A DNA stretch of 64,000 nt, from contig NZ_CABGGS010000047.1 of NCBI RefSeq assembly GCF_902158555.1, forward strand, positions 62,001 to 126,000. Reading direction: 5' to 3'. Position 1 is the first letter of the stretch. Each line of letters opens with the position of its first letter. The position numbers and the translations under genes were made by a program. A model generated the notes under the pieces. The model did no database searches. It was given only the letters and a program-made list of their open reading frames with translations, and was not told where the DNA came from. Below are positions 1 through 8,561 of this stretch, one piece after another. This DNA is from Klebsiella spallanzanii (GTDB lineage Bacteria > Pseudomonadota > Gammaproteobacteria > Enterobacterales > Enterobacteriaceae).

Positions 1-1
1 G

Positions 2-1240
2 GAAATCAAGGCCATCAATATGATGTCGCGCCTTGAGCACGTTGAAGAAGAGAAAGTGAATTATGACTACTTCCTCAACCTGCCGGAAATTGACCGCAGC
101 AAGCTGGAACGTATTGATATCCGCACCTCGCAGCTGATCAGCCCGCTGTTCGAATACTCCGGGGCCTGCTCCGGCTGCGGCGAAACGCCTTATATCAAAC
201 TTCTGACCCAGCTTTACGGCGACCGGATGCTGATCGCCAACGCTACGGGTTGTTCATCAATCTACGGCGGTAACCTGCCCTCTACGCCATATACCACGGA
301 TGCTAACGGTCGCGGCCCGGCATGGGCGAACTCGCTGTTTGAGGATAACGCCGAATTTGGTTTGGGCTTCCGCCTTACCGTCGATCAGCATCGTCAGCGC
401 GTTATGCGCCTGCTGTCAGAGTTTGCAGGTAAGCTTCCGGCGGAGCTGAACGACGCGCTGCATGCAGAAGCGACGCCTGAGGTGCGCCGTGAACAGGTTG
501 CCGAACTGCGTAAGGTTCTGGCAAATGAAGAGGGTGCGAAGGAACTGTTAACAGACGCCGATGCGCTGGTAGAGAAATCTATCTGGCTGATCGGCGGCGA
601 CGGATGGGCCTATGATATCGGCTTCGGCGGTCTCGACCATGTCCTGAGCCTGACCGAAAACGTCAATATTCTGGTGCTCGATACCCAGTGCTATTCCAAC
701 ACCGGCGGCCAGGCGTCGAAGGCTACGCCGCTGGGCGCGGTCACTAAGTTTGGCGAACACGGCAAGCGCAAAGCGCGCAAAGATCTCGGCGTCAGCATGA
801 TGATGTACGGCCATGTGTACGTCGCGCAGATTTCACTGGGCGCTCAGCTTAACCAGACGGTGAAAGCGATTCAGGAAGCAGAGGCTTATCCGGGACCGTC
901 GCTGATTATCGCCTACAGCCCTTGCGAAGAGCACGGTTACGATCTGGCCCTAAGTCACGACCAAATGCGCCAGCTGACCGCAACCGGATTCTGGCCGCTG
1001 TATCGCTTTGATCCGCGTCGTGCTGATGAGGGTAAACTTCCGCTGGCGCTGGATTCCCGTCCGCCGTCAGATGCGCTGGCCGAGACGCTTCTTAATGAGC
1101 AACGATTCCGTCGCCTGAATGCCCAGCAGCCGGAAGTAGCGGAACAGCTGTGGAAGGACGCAACGGCGGATCTGCAGAAACGCTATAACTTCCTCGCGCA
1201 GCTGGCCGGCAAGGTGGAAAAACCGGCAACCGAAAGCTAA
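2..1240 (+). CDS. nifJ: Pyruvate:flavodoxin/ferredoxin oxidoreductase, C-terminal part (5' end outside window)
   Basis: C-terminal ~412 residues of the large homodimeric pyruvate:flavodoxin oxidoreductase (about 1,170 aa when whole; YdbK in K-12), which decarboxylates pyruvate to acetyl-CoA and passes electrons to flavodoxin. The frame is open to the first bases of the window, so the upstream part is cut off by the edge, not deleted. The segment holds the thiamine-diphosphate domain: the cysteine pattern CSGCGETPY near the start, NATGCSSIYGG, the TPP/Mg-binding GGDGWAYDIGFGGLDH, and NTGGQASKATP. The porin gene follows as in E. coli. Identity is by remembered family sequence. Confidence 0.95.
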   Translation, partial: EIKAINMMSRLEHVEEEKVNYDYFLNLPEIDRSKLERIDIRTSQLISPLFEYSGACSGCGETPYIKLLTQLYGDRMLIANATGCSSIYGGNLPSTPYTTDANGRGPAWANSLFEDNAEFGLGFRLTVDQHRQRVMRLLSEFAGKLPAELNDALHAEATPEVRREQVAELRKVLANEEGAKELLTDADALVEKSIWLIGGDGWAYDIGFGGLDHVLSLTENVNILVLDTQCYSNTGGQASKATPLGAVTKFGEHGKRKARKDLGVSMMMYGHVYVAQISLGAQLNQTVKAIQEAEAYPGPSLIIAYSPCEEHGYDLALSHDQMRQLTATGFWPLYRFDPRRADEGKLPLALDSRPPSDALAETLLNEQRFRRLNAQQPEVAEQLWKDATADLQKRYNFLAQLAGKVEKPATES

Positions 1241-1264
1241 TTCACAGATGTTTTTTTAAGCACA

Positions 1265-1376
1265 CAAAAAAAGCCCGAATATCAATTCGGGCTTGTCATT
1301 TTACCGACCAATAAAAAACCATTCTCAGGAACGGACGGCAACGTAAATTTTTGGATGACAATAAAAGGCATATAAC
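1265..1376 (-). ncRNA. micC: MicC small regulatory RNA
   Basis: The minus strand starting at 1376 reads GTTATATGCCTTTTATTGTC, nearly identical to the 5' seed region of E. coli MicC. It ends in GACAAGCCCGAA...TTCGGGCTTTTTTT, the MicC-type terminator (stem 1271-1294, U-run templated by 1266-1272). Length is about 112 nt (E. coli: 109). It sits between nifJ/ydbK and an ompN-type porin on the opposite strand, exactly as in E. coli. MicC is an Hfq-dependent RNA that represses ompC translation. The middle of the RNA differs from what I remember of E. coli, while seed and terminator are kept. Confidence 0.88.
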
Positions 1377-1596
1377 GGGCGAATAGTACGGCATTAAAAC
1401 GGATATGTATAATTTTTATTTTATATGCATTTCATTAAACCATTCACGTCAATTATTACCATTTCATTAGTATTATTTGTTTTAGATTTTACTTATATCG
1501 TAACAATTGATACTTACCATATCTTAATTTGCTCCTTTAGCATGAGTTCACTTCCCTGGAGGAAGCTAAAACAAAAACAGTTAAAGGATTGTCTAA

Positions 1597-2703
1597 ATGA
1601 AAAGAAAAGTACTGGCCCTCGTTATCCCGGCATTATTAGCTGCCGGCGCTGCTCACTCCGCTGAGATTTATAATAAAGACGGAAATAAACTGGACCTCTA
1701 TGGCAAGGTAGACGGTCTGCATTATTTCTCTGATGATAATAATTCTGATGGCGATCAGACTTATGTTCGCTTTGGCTTCAAAGGTGAAACCCAGATTAAC
1801 GATCAGCTGACCGGTTACGGTCAGTGGGAATATAACGTTCAGGCAAATAATACTGAAAGTTCAAGCGATCAGGCGTGGACACGTCTGGCGTTTGCTGGCC
1901 TGAAATTCGCTAACTATGGTTCATTCGACTATGGTCGTAACTACGGCGTACTGTACGATGTAGAAGGCTGGACCGATATGCTGCCAGAGTTCGGCGGCGA
2001 CTCCTATACCAAAGCAGATAACTACATGACCGGCCGCGCTAACGGCGTCGCGACCTATCGTAACAACGACTTCTTCGGTCTGGTTAACGGTCTGAACTTC
2101 GCCCTGCAGTATCAGGGTAAAAATGAAAACGCCGGTAGCGGCGAAGGCACCAACAACGGCGACCGCAGCGTGCGCAACGCGAATGGCGACGGCTTTGGTC
2201 TGTCTACTTCTTATGATTTCGGTATGGGTATTAGCGCCGCTGCCGCTTACACCTCTTCTGACCGTACCAACGATCAGATGACCCAGACCACTGCCGGCGG
2301 CGACAAAGCTGAAGCATGGACGACTGGCCTGAAATATGATGCCAACAACATCTATCTGGCAACCATGTATTCAGAAACCCGCAACATGACTCCGTACGGC
2401 AACGGTAACGGCGTCGCGAACAAAACGCAGAACTTTGAAGTGACCGCTCAGTATCAGTTCGACTTCGGTCTGCGCCCGGCAGTTTCTTTCCTGATGTCTA
2501 AAGGTAAAGACCTGAGCAATACCGATGGCGACAAAGACCTGGTGAAATATGCTGATGTCGGCGCAACCTATTACTTCAACCGTAATATGTCTACCTACGT
2601 TGATTACAAAATCAACCTGCTGGACGAAGACGACAGCTTCTATTCTAACAGAGGCATCTCTACTGATGACGTTGTAGCATTGGGCCTGGTTTACCAGTTC
2701 TAA
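1597..2703 (+). CDS. ompN: General porin of the OmpN/OmpK37 type
   Basis: 368-aa trimeric outer-membrane porin. It has a signal peptide ([22 protein letters not shown], cleaved before EIYNKDGNK), the mature start shared by OmpC/OmpF/OmpN ([15 protein letters not shown]), the constriction-loop pattern PEFGGD, repeated amphipathic beta-strands and a terminal Phe (LGLVYQF) read by the BAM machinery. The start at 1597 places the signal peptide correctly and has AAAGGA upstream at about 1581. Position next to nifJ and micC identifies it as OmpN (OmpK37 in Klebsiella) rather than OmpC/OmpF. OmpN-type porins are usually poorly expressed; regulation cannot be read here. A GC-rich hairpin follows the stop. 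Confidence 0.9.
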   Translation: MKRKVLALVIPALLAAGAAHSAEIYNKDGNKLDLYGKVDGLHYFSDDNNSDGDQTYVRFGFKGETQINDQLTGYGQWEYNVQANNTESSSDQAWTRLAFAGLKFANYGSFDYGRNYGVLYDVEGWTDMLPEFGGDSYTKADNYMTGRANGVATYRNNDFFGLVNGLNFALQYQGKNENAGSGEGTNNGDRSVRNANGDGFGLSTSYDFGMGISAAAAYTSSDRTNDQMTQTTAGGDKAEAWTTGLKYDANNIYLATMYSETRNMTPYGNGNGVANKTQNFEVTAQYQFDFGLRPAVSFLMSKGKDLSNTDGDKDLVKYADVGATYYFNRNMSTYVDYKINLLDEDDSFYSNRGISTDDVVALGLVYQF

Positions 2704-2710
2704 TGTTAAG

Positions 2711-2730
2711 GCCCGCTGGCAACGGCGGGC
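2711..2730 (+). terminator. Terminator after the porin gene
   Basis: GCCCGC stem pairing with GCGGGC, followed by a pyrimidine-rich TCTCTCCTTCTCTTCC tail, 8 bases after the porin stop. Confidence 0.7.
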
Positions 2731-2858
2731 TCTCTCCTTCTCTTCCCCCTCCAACAGCCACAGTCAAATCAAAACAATATATCTAATGCCTTAAAATAGT
2801 CGTCCGATGAATGATATATTGCTATCAAGAACTGCCGTAGCCGTAGAGGACGCCCGTT

Positions 2859-3071
2859 ATGAATCATCAGCCCGTAAAATCTTCCCGAATCACCTCCGTC
2901 GCCTACGACGAGTCCTCTGGCATTCTTGAAATACGCTTTCGCGATAACCAAACGCTGCAGTATATCGGTGTCCCGCCGCGTATTTACCGTAATTTCCTGC
3001 AAGTTGTTTCTAAAGGTCGTTTTTACGATGGCGTCATCAAAGGTAAATTTACCGAACGCCGCTGCGCCTGA
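2859..3071 (+). CDS. KTSC-domain small protein
   Basis: 70 aa; almost the whole protein is a KTSC domain, a small fold resembling the C-terminal part of some lysyl-tRNA synthetases. Supporting pattern: VKSSRITSVAYDES, then LEIRFRDNQTLQYIGVP, then the closing IKGKFTERR. Function is not known; KTSC proteins often occur as stand-alone ORFs of about 60-80 aa. The start at 2859 is preceded by AGAGGA about 9 bases upstream. It lies alone between the porin and uspF, all on the plus strand. The opposite-strand ORF covering the same bases has no family features and was discarded. Confidence 0.75.
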   Translation: MNHQPVKSSRITSVAYDESSGILEIRFRDNQTLQYIGVPPRIYRNFLQVVSKGRFYDGVIKGKFTERRCA

Positions 3072-3153
3072 TAGTAAAAGTGTGATTGTGGTCAATGTAC
3101 AATAATCGCCTGGATGGCCTACACTTTTAGTGGTTACTTAAACAGGAGGTTTT

Positions 3154-3588
3154 ATGAACAGAATGATTCTTGTGCCCATCGATATTTCCGATACAGAATT
3201 AACTGACCGCGTTATCAAGCATGTTGAAGCAGAAGCCAGAATCGATGATGCCGAGGTGCATTTCCTGACCGTCATTCCCTCCCTGCCCTATTACGCCTCG
3301 CTGGGAATGGCCTACACCGCTGAGCTACCGGCGATGGATGACCTGAAAGCGGAATCAGAAGCGCGGCTGAAGGAAATTGTGAGTAAGTTTAATATCCCTG
3401 AAGACCGTATCCACTTTCACGTTTCAGAGGGTTCGCCAAAAGATAAAATTCTGGCGATGGCGAAGTCTCTACCGGCAGACCTGGTCATTATCTCTTCACA
3501 TCGTCCCGATATTACCACCTATCTGCTGGGCTCTAACGCCGCCGCCGTTGTGCGTCACGCCGAATGCTCGGTGCTGGTAGTGCGCTAA
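3154..3588 (+). CDS. uspF: Universal stress protein F
   Basis: 144-aa single-domain Usp protein of the UspF/UspG (ATP-binding) class. It starts [12 protein letters not shown] and ends with the nucleotide-loop region [31 protein letters not shown], which carries the GS...A..V..H..CSVLVVR signature. Length and position before ttcA match E. coli uspF (ynaF). In E. coli this class is linked to adhesion, fimbriation and stress survival. A strong AGGAGG lies 5 bases before the ATG. Confidence 0.95.
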   Translation: MNRMILVPIDISDTELTDRVIKHVEAEARIDDAEVHFLTVIPSLPYYASLGMAYTAELPAMDDLKAESEARLKEIVSKFNIPEDRIHFHVSEGSPKDKILAMAKSLPADLVIISSHRPDITTYLLGSNAAAVVRHAECSVLVVR

Positions 3589-3595
3589 TCCCCTC

Positions 3596-3619
3596 AGCCC
3601 GCCGTTGCGCGGGCTTTTT
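3596..3619 (+). terminator. Rho-independent terminator of uspF
   Basis: Stem AGCCCGC/GCGGGCT (3596-3602 with 3609-3615) followed by TTTTT. Confidence 0.85.
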
Positions 3620-3778
3620 GTCTTTCCCCCTCAGGGGTATTTAACCTTAAATGTGCTGACATTCCCCTCGCTAATCCGTACCATACACGCCACATGCTAC
3701 GCACCAGCAAAAAACCGATAGAATGCTGGCAGAACGCGTGCTCTTCTGATGCCACACTATGAATTGAGCCACTATTAA

Positions 3779-4714
3779 ATGCTGCAAAATCAAGAAATTA
3801 GTAAGAAAGAAAAATACAACATCGACAAATTGCAGAAGCGCCTGCGCCGTAACGTCGGCGAAGCGATCGCCGATTTTAATATGATTGAAGAAGGCGACCG
3901 CATTATGGTTTGCCTCTCCGGCGGTAAAGACAGCTACACCATGCTGGAGATTTTGCGCAATCTGCAAAAAAGCGCGCCGATCTCTTTCTCGCTGGTAGCG
4001 GTAAACCTCGACCAAAAGCAGCCGGGTTTCCCGGAGCATATTCTGCCGGAATATCTTGAGCAATTGGGCGTTGAATACAAGATTGTTGAAGAGAACACTT
4101 ACGGTATAGTTAAAGAGAAAATCCCGGAAGGTAAAACCACCTGCTCGCTTTGCTCGCGCCTGCGTCGTGGCATTCTTTATCGTACCGCCGCGGAGCTGGG
4201 CGCGACCAAAATCGCCCTGGGCCACCACCGCGACGACATCTTACAAACGCTGTTCCTCAATATGTTCTACGGCGGGAAGATGAAAGGTATGCCGCCGAAG
4301 CTGATGAGCGACGACGGTAAACACATTGTCATTCGCCCGCTGGCCTACTGCCGCGAAAAAGATATCGAGCGCTTTTCTCAGGCAAAAGGGTTCCCAATCA
4401 TTCCGTGCAACCTGTGCGGTTCACAGCCGAATCTCCAGCGTCAGGTGATTGGCGATATGCTGCGCGACTGGGATAAACGCTATCCGGGACGCCTCGAAAC
4501 CATGTTTAGCGCGATGCAGAACGTGGTGCCTTCCCACCTTAGCGACGTTAACCTGTTCGATTTTAAAGGGATTCACCACGGTTCTGCGGTGGTTGACGGC
4601 GGCGACCTGGCGTTCGATCGCGAAGAGATCCCGATGCAGCCAGCGGGATGGCAGCCGGAAGAAGATGAAGCGCAGTTGGATGAACTGCGCCTGAACGTGG
4701 TAGAAGTAAAATAA
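3779..4714 (+). CDS. ttcA: tRNA 2-thiocytidine biosynthesis protein TtcA
   Basis: 311 aa, same length as E. coli TtcA. It thiolates cytidine 32 of several tRNAs using ATP and a [4Fe-4S] cluster. Visible are the PP-loop SGGKDS (residues 47-52), the CSLC pair ([12 protein letters not shown]) and the third cluster cysteine region [14 protein letters not shown]. The C-terminus LRLNVVEVK is the usual one. In K-12 this gene is the integration site of the Rac prophage; here it is uninterrupted. The start has no strong ribosome site but keeps the family N-terminus. Confidence 0.97.
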   Translation: MLQNQEISKKEKYNIDKLQKRLRRNVGEAIADFNMIEEGDRIMVCLSGGKDSYTMLEILRNLQKSAPISFSLVAVNLDQKQPGFPEHILPEYLEQLGVEYKIVEENTYGIVKEKIPEGKTTCSLCSRLRRGILYRTAAELGATKIALGHHRDDILQTLFLNMFYGGKMKGMPPKLMSDDGKHIVIRPLAYCREKDIERFSQAKGFPIIPCNLCGSQPNLQRQVIGDMLRDWDKRYPGRLETMFSAMQNVVPSHLSDVNLFDFKGIHHGSAVVDGGDLAFDREEIPMQPAGWQPEEDEAQLDELRLNVVEVK

Positions 4715-4721
4715 TGCTCTC

Positions 4722-4747
4722 GCGTCTCAGACCTCTGCCTGAGACGC
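4722..4747. terminator. Bidirectional terminator between convergent ttcA and dbpA
   Basis: Nine-bp perfect stem GCGTCTCAG/CTGAGACGC with an 8-base loop, 8 bases past the ttcA stop and 12 bases before the dbpA stop. Confidence 0.65.
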
Positions 4748-4758
4748 ACTTTCCGCGC

Positions 4759-6132
4759 TTATTTCAGCAAACGAACCCGGCAGGTTTTGCCTTTAATTTT
4801 TCCGTTTTGCAGCTGTTTAAACGCCTTATGCGCCACGTTTTGACGCACGGCAACGTAGACATGCGCCGGATAGACGTTGATCTTGCCGATGTCCGCACCA
4901 TCAAGGCCGATATCACCCGTTAGCGCTCCCAGCACATCGCCCGCGCGCATCTTGGCTTTTTTGCCGCCATCAATACATAGCGTCGCCATTTCTGCCTGCA
5001 GCGGCACAATACTGTTATTCGTCGGGCCGTTCATCCAGTTCAGCTTTATTTGCAGCATTTCGGCAAGAATATTCGCACGCTGCGCCTCCTCCGGCGCACA
5101 AAGGCTGATCGCCAGACCGCTTTCTCCAGCGCGAGCGGTACGACCGATACGGTGCACGTGAACTTCCGGGTCCCAGGCCAGTTCATAGTTCACCACCAGC
5201 TCCAGCGACTTAATATCCAGCCCGCGAGCCGCGACATCGGTCGCCACCAGCACACGCGAGCTGCCGTTAGCAAACCGTACCAGCGTCTGGTCGCGATCGC
5301 GCTGTTCAAGATCGCCATGTAGCGACAGTGCACTTTGTCCGGCGGCATTCAGCGAATCACAAACGGCCTGACAATCTTTTTTAGTGTTGCAGAACACCAC
5401 GCACGAGGCGGGCTGATGCTGACTCAGTAGCTTTTGCAGCAGCGCGATTTTACCGTGTTGCGAAGTTTCAAAGAACTGTTGTTCGATAGCCGGAATGGCA
5501 TCAACGGCATCAATTTCAATGGTCTGCGGGTTGTTCTGTACGCGACCGCTGATCGCCGCGATGGCTTCTGGCCAGGTAGCAGAAAACAACAGCGTCTGGC
5601 GCGAAGCCGGTGCAAAGCGGATCACTTCATCAATGGCGTCGCTAAATCCCATATCCAGCATACGGTCTGCTTCGTCCATCACTAGCGTTTGCAGCGCATC
5701 CAGCGATACGGTGCCCTTTTGCAGGTGATCGAGCAAACGCCCCGGCGTGGCGACGATAATATGCGGCGCATGCTGAAGTGAATCACGCTGCGCGCCAAAG
5801 GGCTGACCACCGCAGAGAGTTAAAATTTTAATATTCGGCAGGAATCGCGCCAGGCGACGCAGTTCGCCGGCGACCTGATCCGCCAGCTCACGCGTTGGAC
5901 ACAGCACCAGCGACTGCGTCTGGAAAAGTGAAGCATCTACATGCTGAAGTAATCCGAGGCCAAACGCCGCCGTTTTACCGCTGCCGGTTTTCGCCTGCAC
6001 GCGCACATCTTTACCCGCAAGGATAGCGGGCAAAGCCGCCGCCTGAACCGGGGTCATAGAGAGATATCCCAGTTCATTCAGGTTATCTAGCTGGGCGGCA
6101 GGCAAAACATTCAGAGTTGAAAAAGCGGTCAC
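4759..6132 (-). CDS. dbpA: ATP-dependent RNA helicase DbpA
   Basis: 457 aa DEAD-box helicase acting in 50S ribosome assembly, targeted to hairpin 92 of 23S rRNA by its C-terminal RRM-like domain. Motifs in order: TPVQAAALP (Q motif), AKTGSGKTAAFGL (Walker A), PTRELA, TPGRLLDH, VMDEADRML (DEAD), LLFSATWPE (SAT), then ATDVAARGLDIKSLE and HRIGRTARAG. I place the start at the GTG at 6132 (VTAFSTLNVLP), which gives exactly the E. coli length; the longer open frame to 6225 reads into an upstream small gene in another frame. An ATG at 6147 (MREIIVTAF) is the alternative. Confidence 0.93.
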   Translation of the reverse strand: MTAFSTLNVLPAAQLDNLNELGYLSMTPVQAAALPAILAGKDVRVQAKTGSGKTAAFGLGLLQHVDASLFQTQSLVLCPTRELADQVAGELRRLARFLPNIKILTLCGGQPFGAQRDSLQHAPHIIVATPGRLLDHLQKGTVSLDALQTLVMDEADRMLDMGFSDAIDEVIRFAPASRQTLLFSATWPEAIAAISGRVQNNPQTIEIDAVDAIPAIEQQFFETSQHGKIALLQKLLSQHQPASCVVFCNTKKDCQAVCDSLNAAGQSALSLHGDLEQRDRDQTLVRFANGSSRVLVATDVAARGLDIKSLELVVNYELAWDPEVHVHRIGRTARAGESGLAISLCAPEEAQRANILAEMLQIKLNWMNGPTNNSIVPLQAEMATLCIDGGKKAKMRAGDVLGALTGDIGLDGADIGKINVYPAHVYVAVRQNVAHKAFKQLQNGKIKGKTCRVRLLK

Positions 6133-6151
6133 AATAATTTCTCGCATTACA

Positions 6152-6337
6152 TTAAAGGGCGGACAATCTGCTGGCGCGTATCCTCGCAGATCTCCGCTCC
6201 CGATGCGACAATTTAATCGGTTCATCGTCAGGCGGCGGGTCAGGCAGCGGATGCGGGCGAGGTCTTGGATCCGGTACAGGAACCGGCTCGTTGGGCTCAG
6301 GTGGAATGGGTATTGAGTTTAGCGGCTGATAACGCAT
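6152..6337 (-). CDS. Small proline-rich protein upstream of dbpA
   Basis: 61 aa, not recognised. Residues 9-42 are a proline repeat (PIPPEPNEPVPVPDP, PRPRPHPLPDPPPDDEP), followed by a basic tail (HRERRSARIRASRL). A good ribosome site, GGGAG, lies about 6 bases before the ATG, and the stop is only 19 bases before the GTG of dbpA, so the two are probably co-transcribed. The PPP run would need EF-P for efficient translation. It could be a real small protein or a leader peptide setting dbpA expression. Confidence 0.55.
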   Translation of the reverse strand: MRYQPLNSIPIPPEPNEPVPVPDPRPRPHPLPDPPPDDEPIKLSHRERRSARIRASRLSAL

Positions 6338-6397
6338 ATTGACTCCCGGTTATGGACGGGTACACCCATTAAGCGTAGAAGCTGGCAATCAGAGCGC

Positions 6398-6425
6398 AAA
6401 AAAAAGCCGACTCATTAAAGTCGGC
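6398..6425 (-). terminator. Terminator downstream of zntB
   Basis: On the minus strand, stem GCCGACT/AGTCGGC (6406-6412 with 6419-6425) is followed by a run of eight T. It separates zntB transcription from the proline-rich ORF/dbpA unit. Confidence 0.85.
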
Positions 6426-6614
6426 GTCGTACGAATCAATTGTGCTATGCAGTAATTCAAAAAAGGAAGTAAGACAATATGGAGCGCAACGCCCATCGCT
6501 TGACGTTGCATTCACCTGCGAGAGAGATATTGCCCTGAATGGGTAGATGGTTTATTGATTTCGCTCAAACATTGCCGGGTTTTCGCTGCCATCATCGTGA
6601 AAAAAGGCGATTCT

Positions 6615-7598
6615 TTACAACCATTTACTACGATGCAACCACCATGTAACACCCCCAATGAGAACGACTAACATTATGCAGAAAATAGAGAAGCCCATAT
6701 GCCAGCTGTTGCCAGGAATGCCGCCAAGGTTGACGCCAAACAGCCCGGTTAAAAAGGTGCTCGGCAGAAAGACCATCGCCATCAGCGACATGGTGTAAGT
6801 TCTGCGCGATAGCGACTCCTGCATAATCTGCGCTATCTCATCGCTCATAATAGCCGTGCGGGCGATGCAGCTATCAATTTCATCCAGACCGCGCCCCAGA
6901 CGCTCGGCAATATCCTGCATCCGTCGACGATGGTCGTCCGTCATCCACGGCAGACGTTCGCTGGCCAGTCGGGCATAGACATCGCGCTGCGGTGCCATAT
7001 AGCGTCGCATGACGATAAGCTGTTTACGCAGCAGCGCCAGGAAACCACGCGGTGGCACCTGTTGATCCAATAAATCATCTTCCAGATCGATAATCCGGTC
7101 GTGGAGTTGCTCAATAAATTCGCTGGAGTGATCGGTCAGCGCATCGCAGACCTCCACCAGCCAGCCACCGCCATCAACCGGACCGTTACCTTCACGCAAA
7201 TCGCCAAGCACATCGTCCAGTGCCAGGACCTTACGCTGACGGGTAGAAACGATTAAACGCTCGTCCATATAAAGACGCATCGCCACCAGTTGATCCGGTC
7301 GCTCATCGGTGCTGCCGTTAATACAGCGCAGAGTGATTAACGCCCCATCGCCAATCCGCGTCACCCGAGGACGCGTACTCTCCCCGGACAGCGCATCGCG
7401 CACGTTATTGGGCAACAGCGGCGTCGATGCTATCCATTCCGCGCTATCAACGTGGGTATAGTTAAGATGTAGCCAGCAAGGATGCTCTTTATCAATGGTG
7501 TCACTGTCGGCTAACGGCTTCACGCCGCCCTCCCCGTCGAACACCCATGCAAAAACGGCATCCGGCACGTTCAGTTCCGTTCCCTTAATAGCGTCCAC
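6615..7598 (-). CDS. zntB: Zinc transporter ZntB (CorA family)
   Basis: 327 aa inner-membrane CorA-superfamily transporter. A long cytoplasmic N-terminal domain with helices is followed by two membrane helices near the C-terminus ([21 protein letters not shown] and [19 protein letters not shown]). Between them is GVNLGGIPG, the ZntB form of the CorA GMN pore motif. E. coli ZntB is also 327 aa. It precedes dbpA as in K-12. Confidence 0.95.
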   Translation of the reverse strand: MDAIKGTELNVPDAVFAWVFDGEGGVKPLADSDTIDKEHPCWLHLNYTHVDSAEWIASTPLLPNNVRDALSGESTRPRVTRIGDGALITLRCINGSTDERPDQLVAMRLYMDERLIVSTRQRKVLALDDVLGDLREGNGPVDGGGWLVEVCDALTDHSSEFIEQLHDRIIDLEDDLLDQQVPPRGFLALLRKQLIVMRRYMAPQRDVYARLASERLPWMTDDHRRRMQDIAERLGRGLDEIDSCIARTAIMSDEIAQIMQESLSRRTYTMSLMAMVFLPSTFLTGLFGVNLGGIPGNSWHMGFSIFCIMLVVLIGGVTWWLHRSKWL

Positions 7599-7947
7599 TG
7601 GACCTCCGTTAACTCATGCACATTTCCGTAGTCTAGCCTTACACGACGGTTACGCAAGAGTTAATCAGGGCATGCTGCTGAATTCACTGGTGAAAAGGGA
7701 GAAAGCAGAAACAAAGAACCCGCCGACGGCGGGTTGTGGATAGACTTTGCCATACAGCGTCTAACCTGCGTTATCATCCGCCGCCAGAAATCAGGCTGGC
7801 GGGAAGGCAGATTAGCGGGAGTCGTTCATTTTTTCTCTTCTGCGTATTGACGCGCGTTGTCGTGCAAATGAGTGCACATGCTTTAATCCTCCATTGTTGT
7901 AAGCAAAATAAGAATAGAGAGATATTACCGGTTTGCAAGTTTAATGA
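7599..7947. other. Intergenic region zntB / LuxR-type gene
   Basis: About 350 bases with the zntB promoter side at the left and one clear terminator hairpin (7717-7735). I see no further gene; the open frames here have no family signal. Confidence 0.5.
7717..7735 (-). terminator. Terminator of the minus-strand LuxR-type gene
   Basis: Stem AACCCGCC/GGCGGGTT, loop GAC. On the minus strand it is followed by TTTGTTTC, about 210 bases past the LuxR-type stop. Confidence 0.6.
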
Positions 7948-8502
7948 CTACCGTCTATCAACGCAGCGTGCGTTATCCATATATCGCAGCAATAGCACCA
8001 GATCTAAATCGTTGCGTAGTTGAAATTTCGACATAATGAGCCGTTTGTGTGCAAAAACCGTTTTATTACAAAGCGACAGCTTTCTGGCAATCGTATTCAC
8101 CGTTAACCCTTGATAAATTTCTGCCGCGATTATTCTCTGTTGCGGGGAAAGTTTTCTGTGCGGGCAACTATCGCATCTGTACGTCAGTTTTTCTTTCGCT
8201 GATGGCGATGTCAAAATCCATGAGAGTTTAATTTTGTCCATAACCTGAGCCAGGTTTTCATCGCGCCCAATAAAGACCATATCCTTCAGACAAAGCGGTA
8301 AAGCGCCTCTCCCGCGTTGGTTTTGCCTGGCAATCAGACCGATCAGTAATCCTTGTTTTCGATTTAACAACTCTGGATGACACACGAATTCCTCTCCACG
8401 ACATAAATCCAGCACAACCACATCAGCATCGCGCACGGCCCGTTCATTAAGCGATGCAGCAAATTGTGTAGAGAATAGATATTCGGGGAAAAATTTTTGC
8501 AA
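7948..8502 (-). CDS. LuxR-family transcriptional regulator, probable 5' frameshift
   Basis: 184 aa from a TTG codon. The C-terminal ~65 residues are a LuxR/GerE helix-turn-helix: LSPQQRIIAAEIYQGLTVNTIARKLSLCNKTVFAHKRLIMSKFQLRNDLDL, with the usual spacing between the two helices. The N-terminal part (DADVVVLDLCRGEEFV) resembles a degenerate receiver domain without phosphorylation residues, as in fimbrial and capsule regulators. Upstream, the same frame continues as QFFNLGFHFLLQ with no ATG or GTG, while an ATG at 8561 in another frame reads MLNIVIK and then goes out of frame at an A-run (T-run 8540-8543 on the plus strand). The true gene probably spans 7948-8561. Target genes are not known. 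Confidence 0.6.
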   Translation of the reverse strand: MQKFFPEYLFSTQFAASLNERAVRDADVVVLDLCRGEEFVCHPELLNRKQGLLIGLIARQNQRGRGALPLCLKDMVFIGRDENLAQVMDKIKLSWILTSPSAKEKLTYRCDSCPHRKLSPQQRIIAAEIYQGLTVNTIARKLSLCNKTVFAHKRLIMSKFQLRNDLDLVLLLRYMDNARCVDRR

Positions 8503-8561
8503 TAAAAAATGAAATCCTAAATTAAAGAACTGATTATTATTTTGATAACTATATTCAACAT

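Noticed and set aside
1425-1664. 79-codon ORF overlapping the porin start
   Set aside because: Out-of-frame overlap with the porin signal peptide; AT-rich leader translation.
3779-4714. Possible prophage attachment or remnant at ttcA (Rac site in K-12)
   Set aside because: ttcA is intact and no integrase, repeat or phage gene is adjacent.
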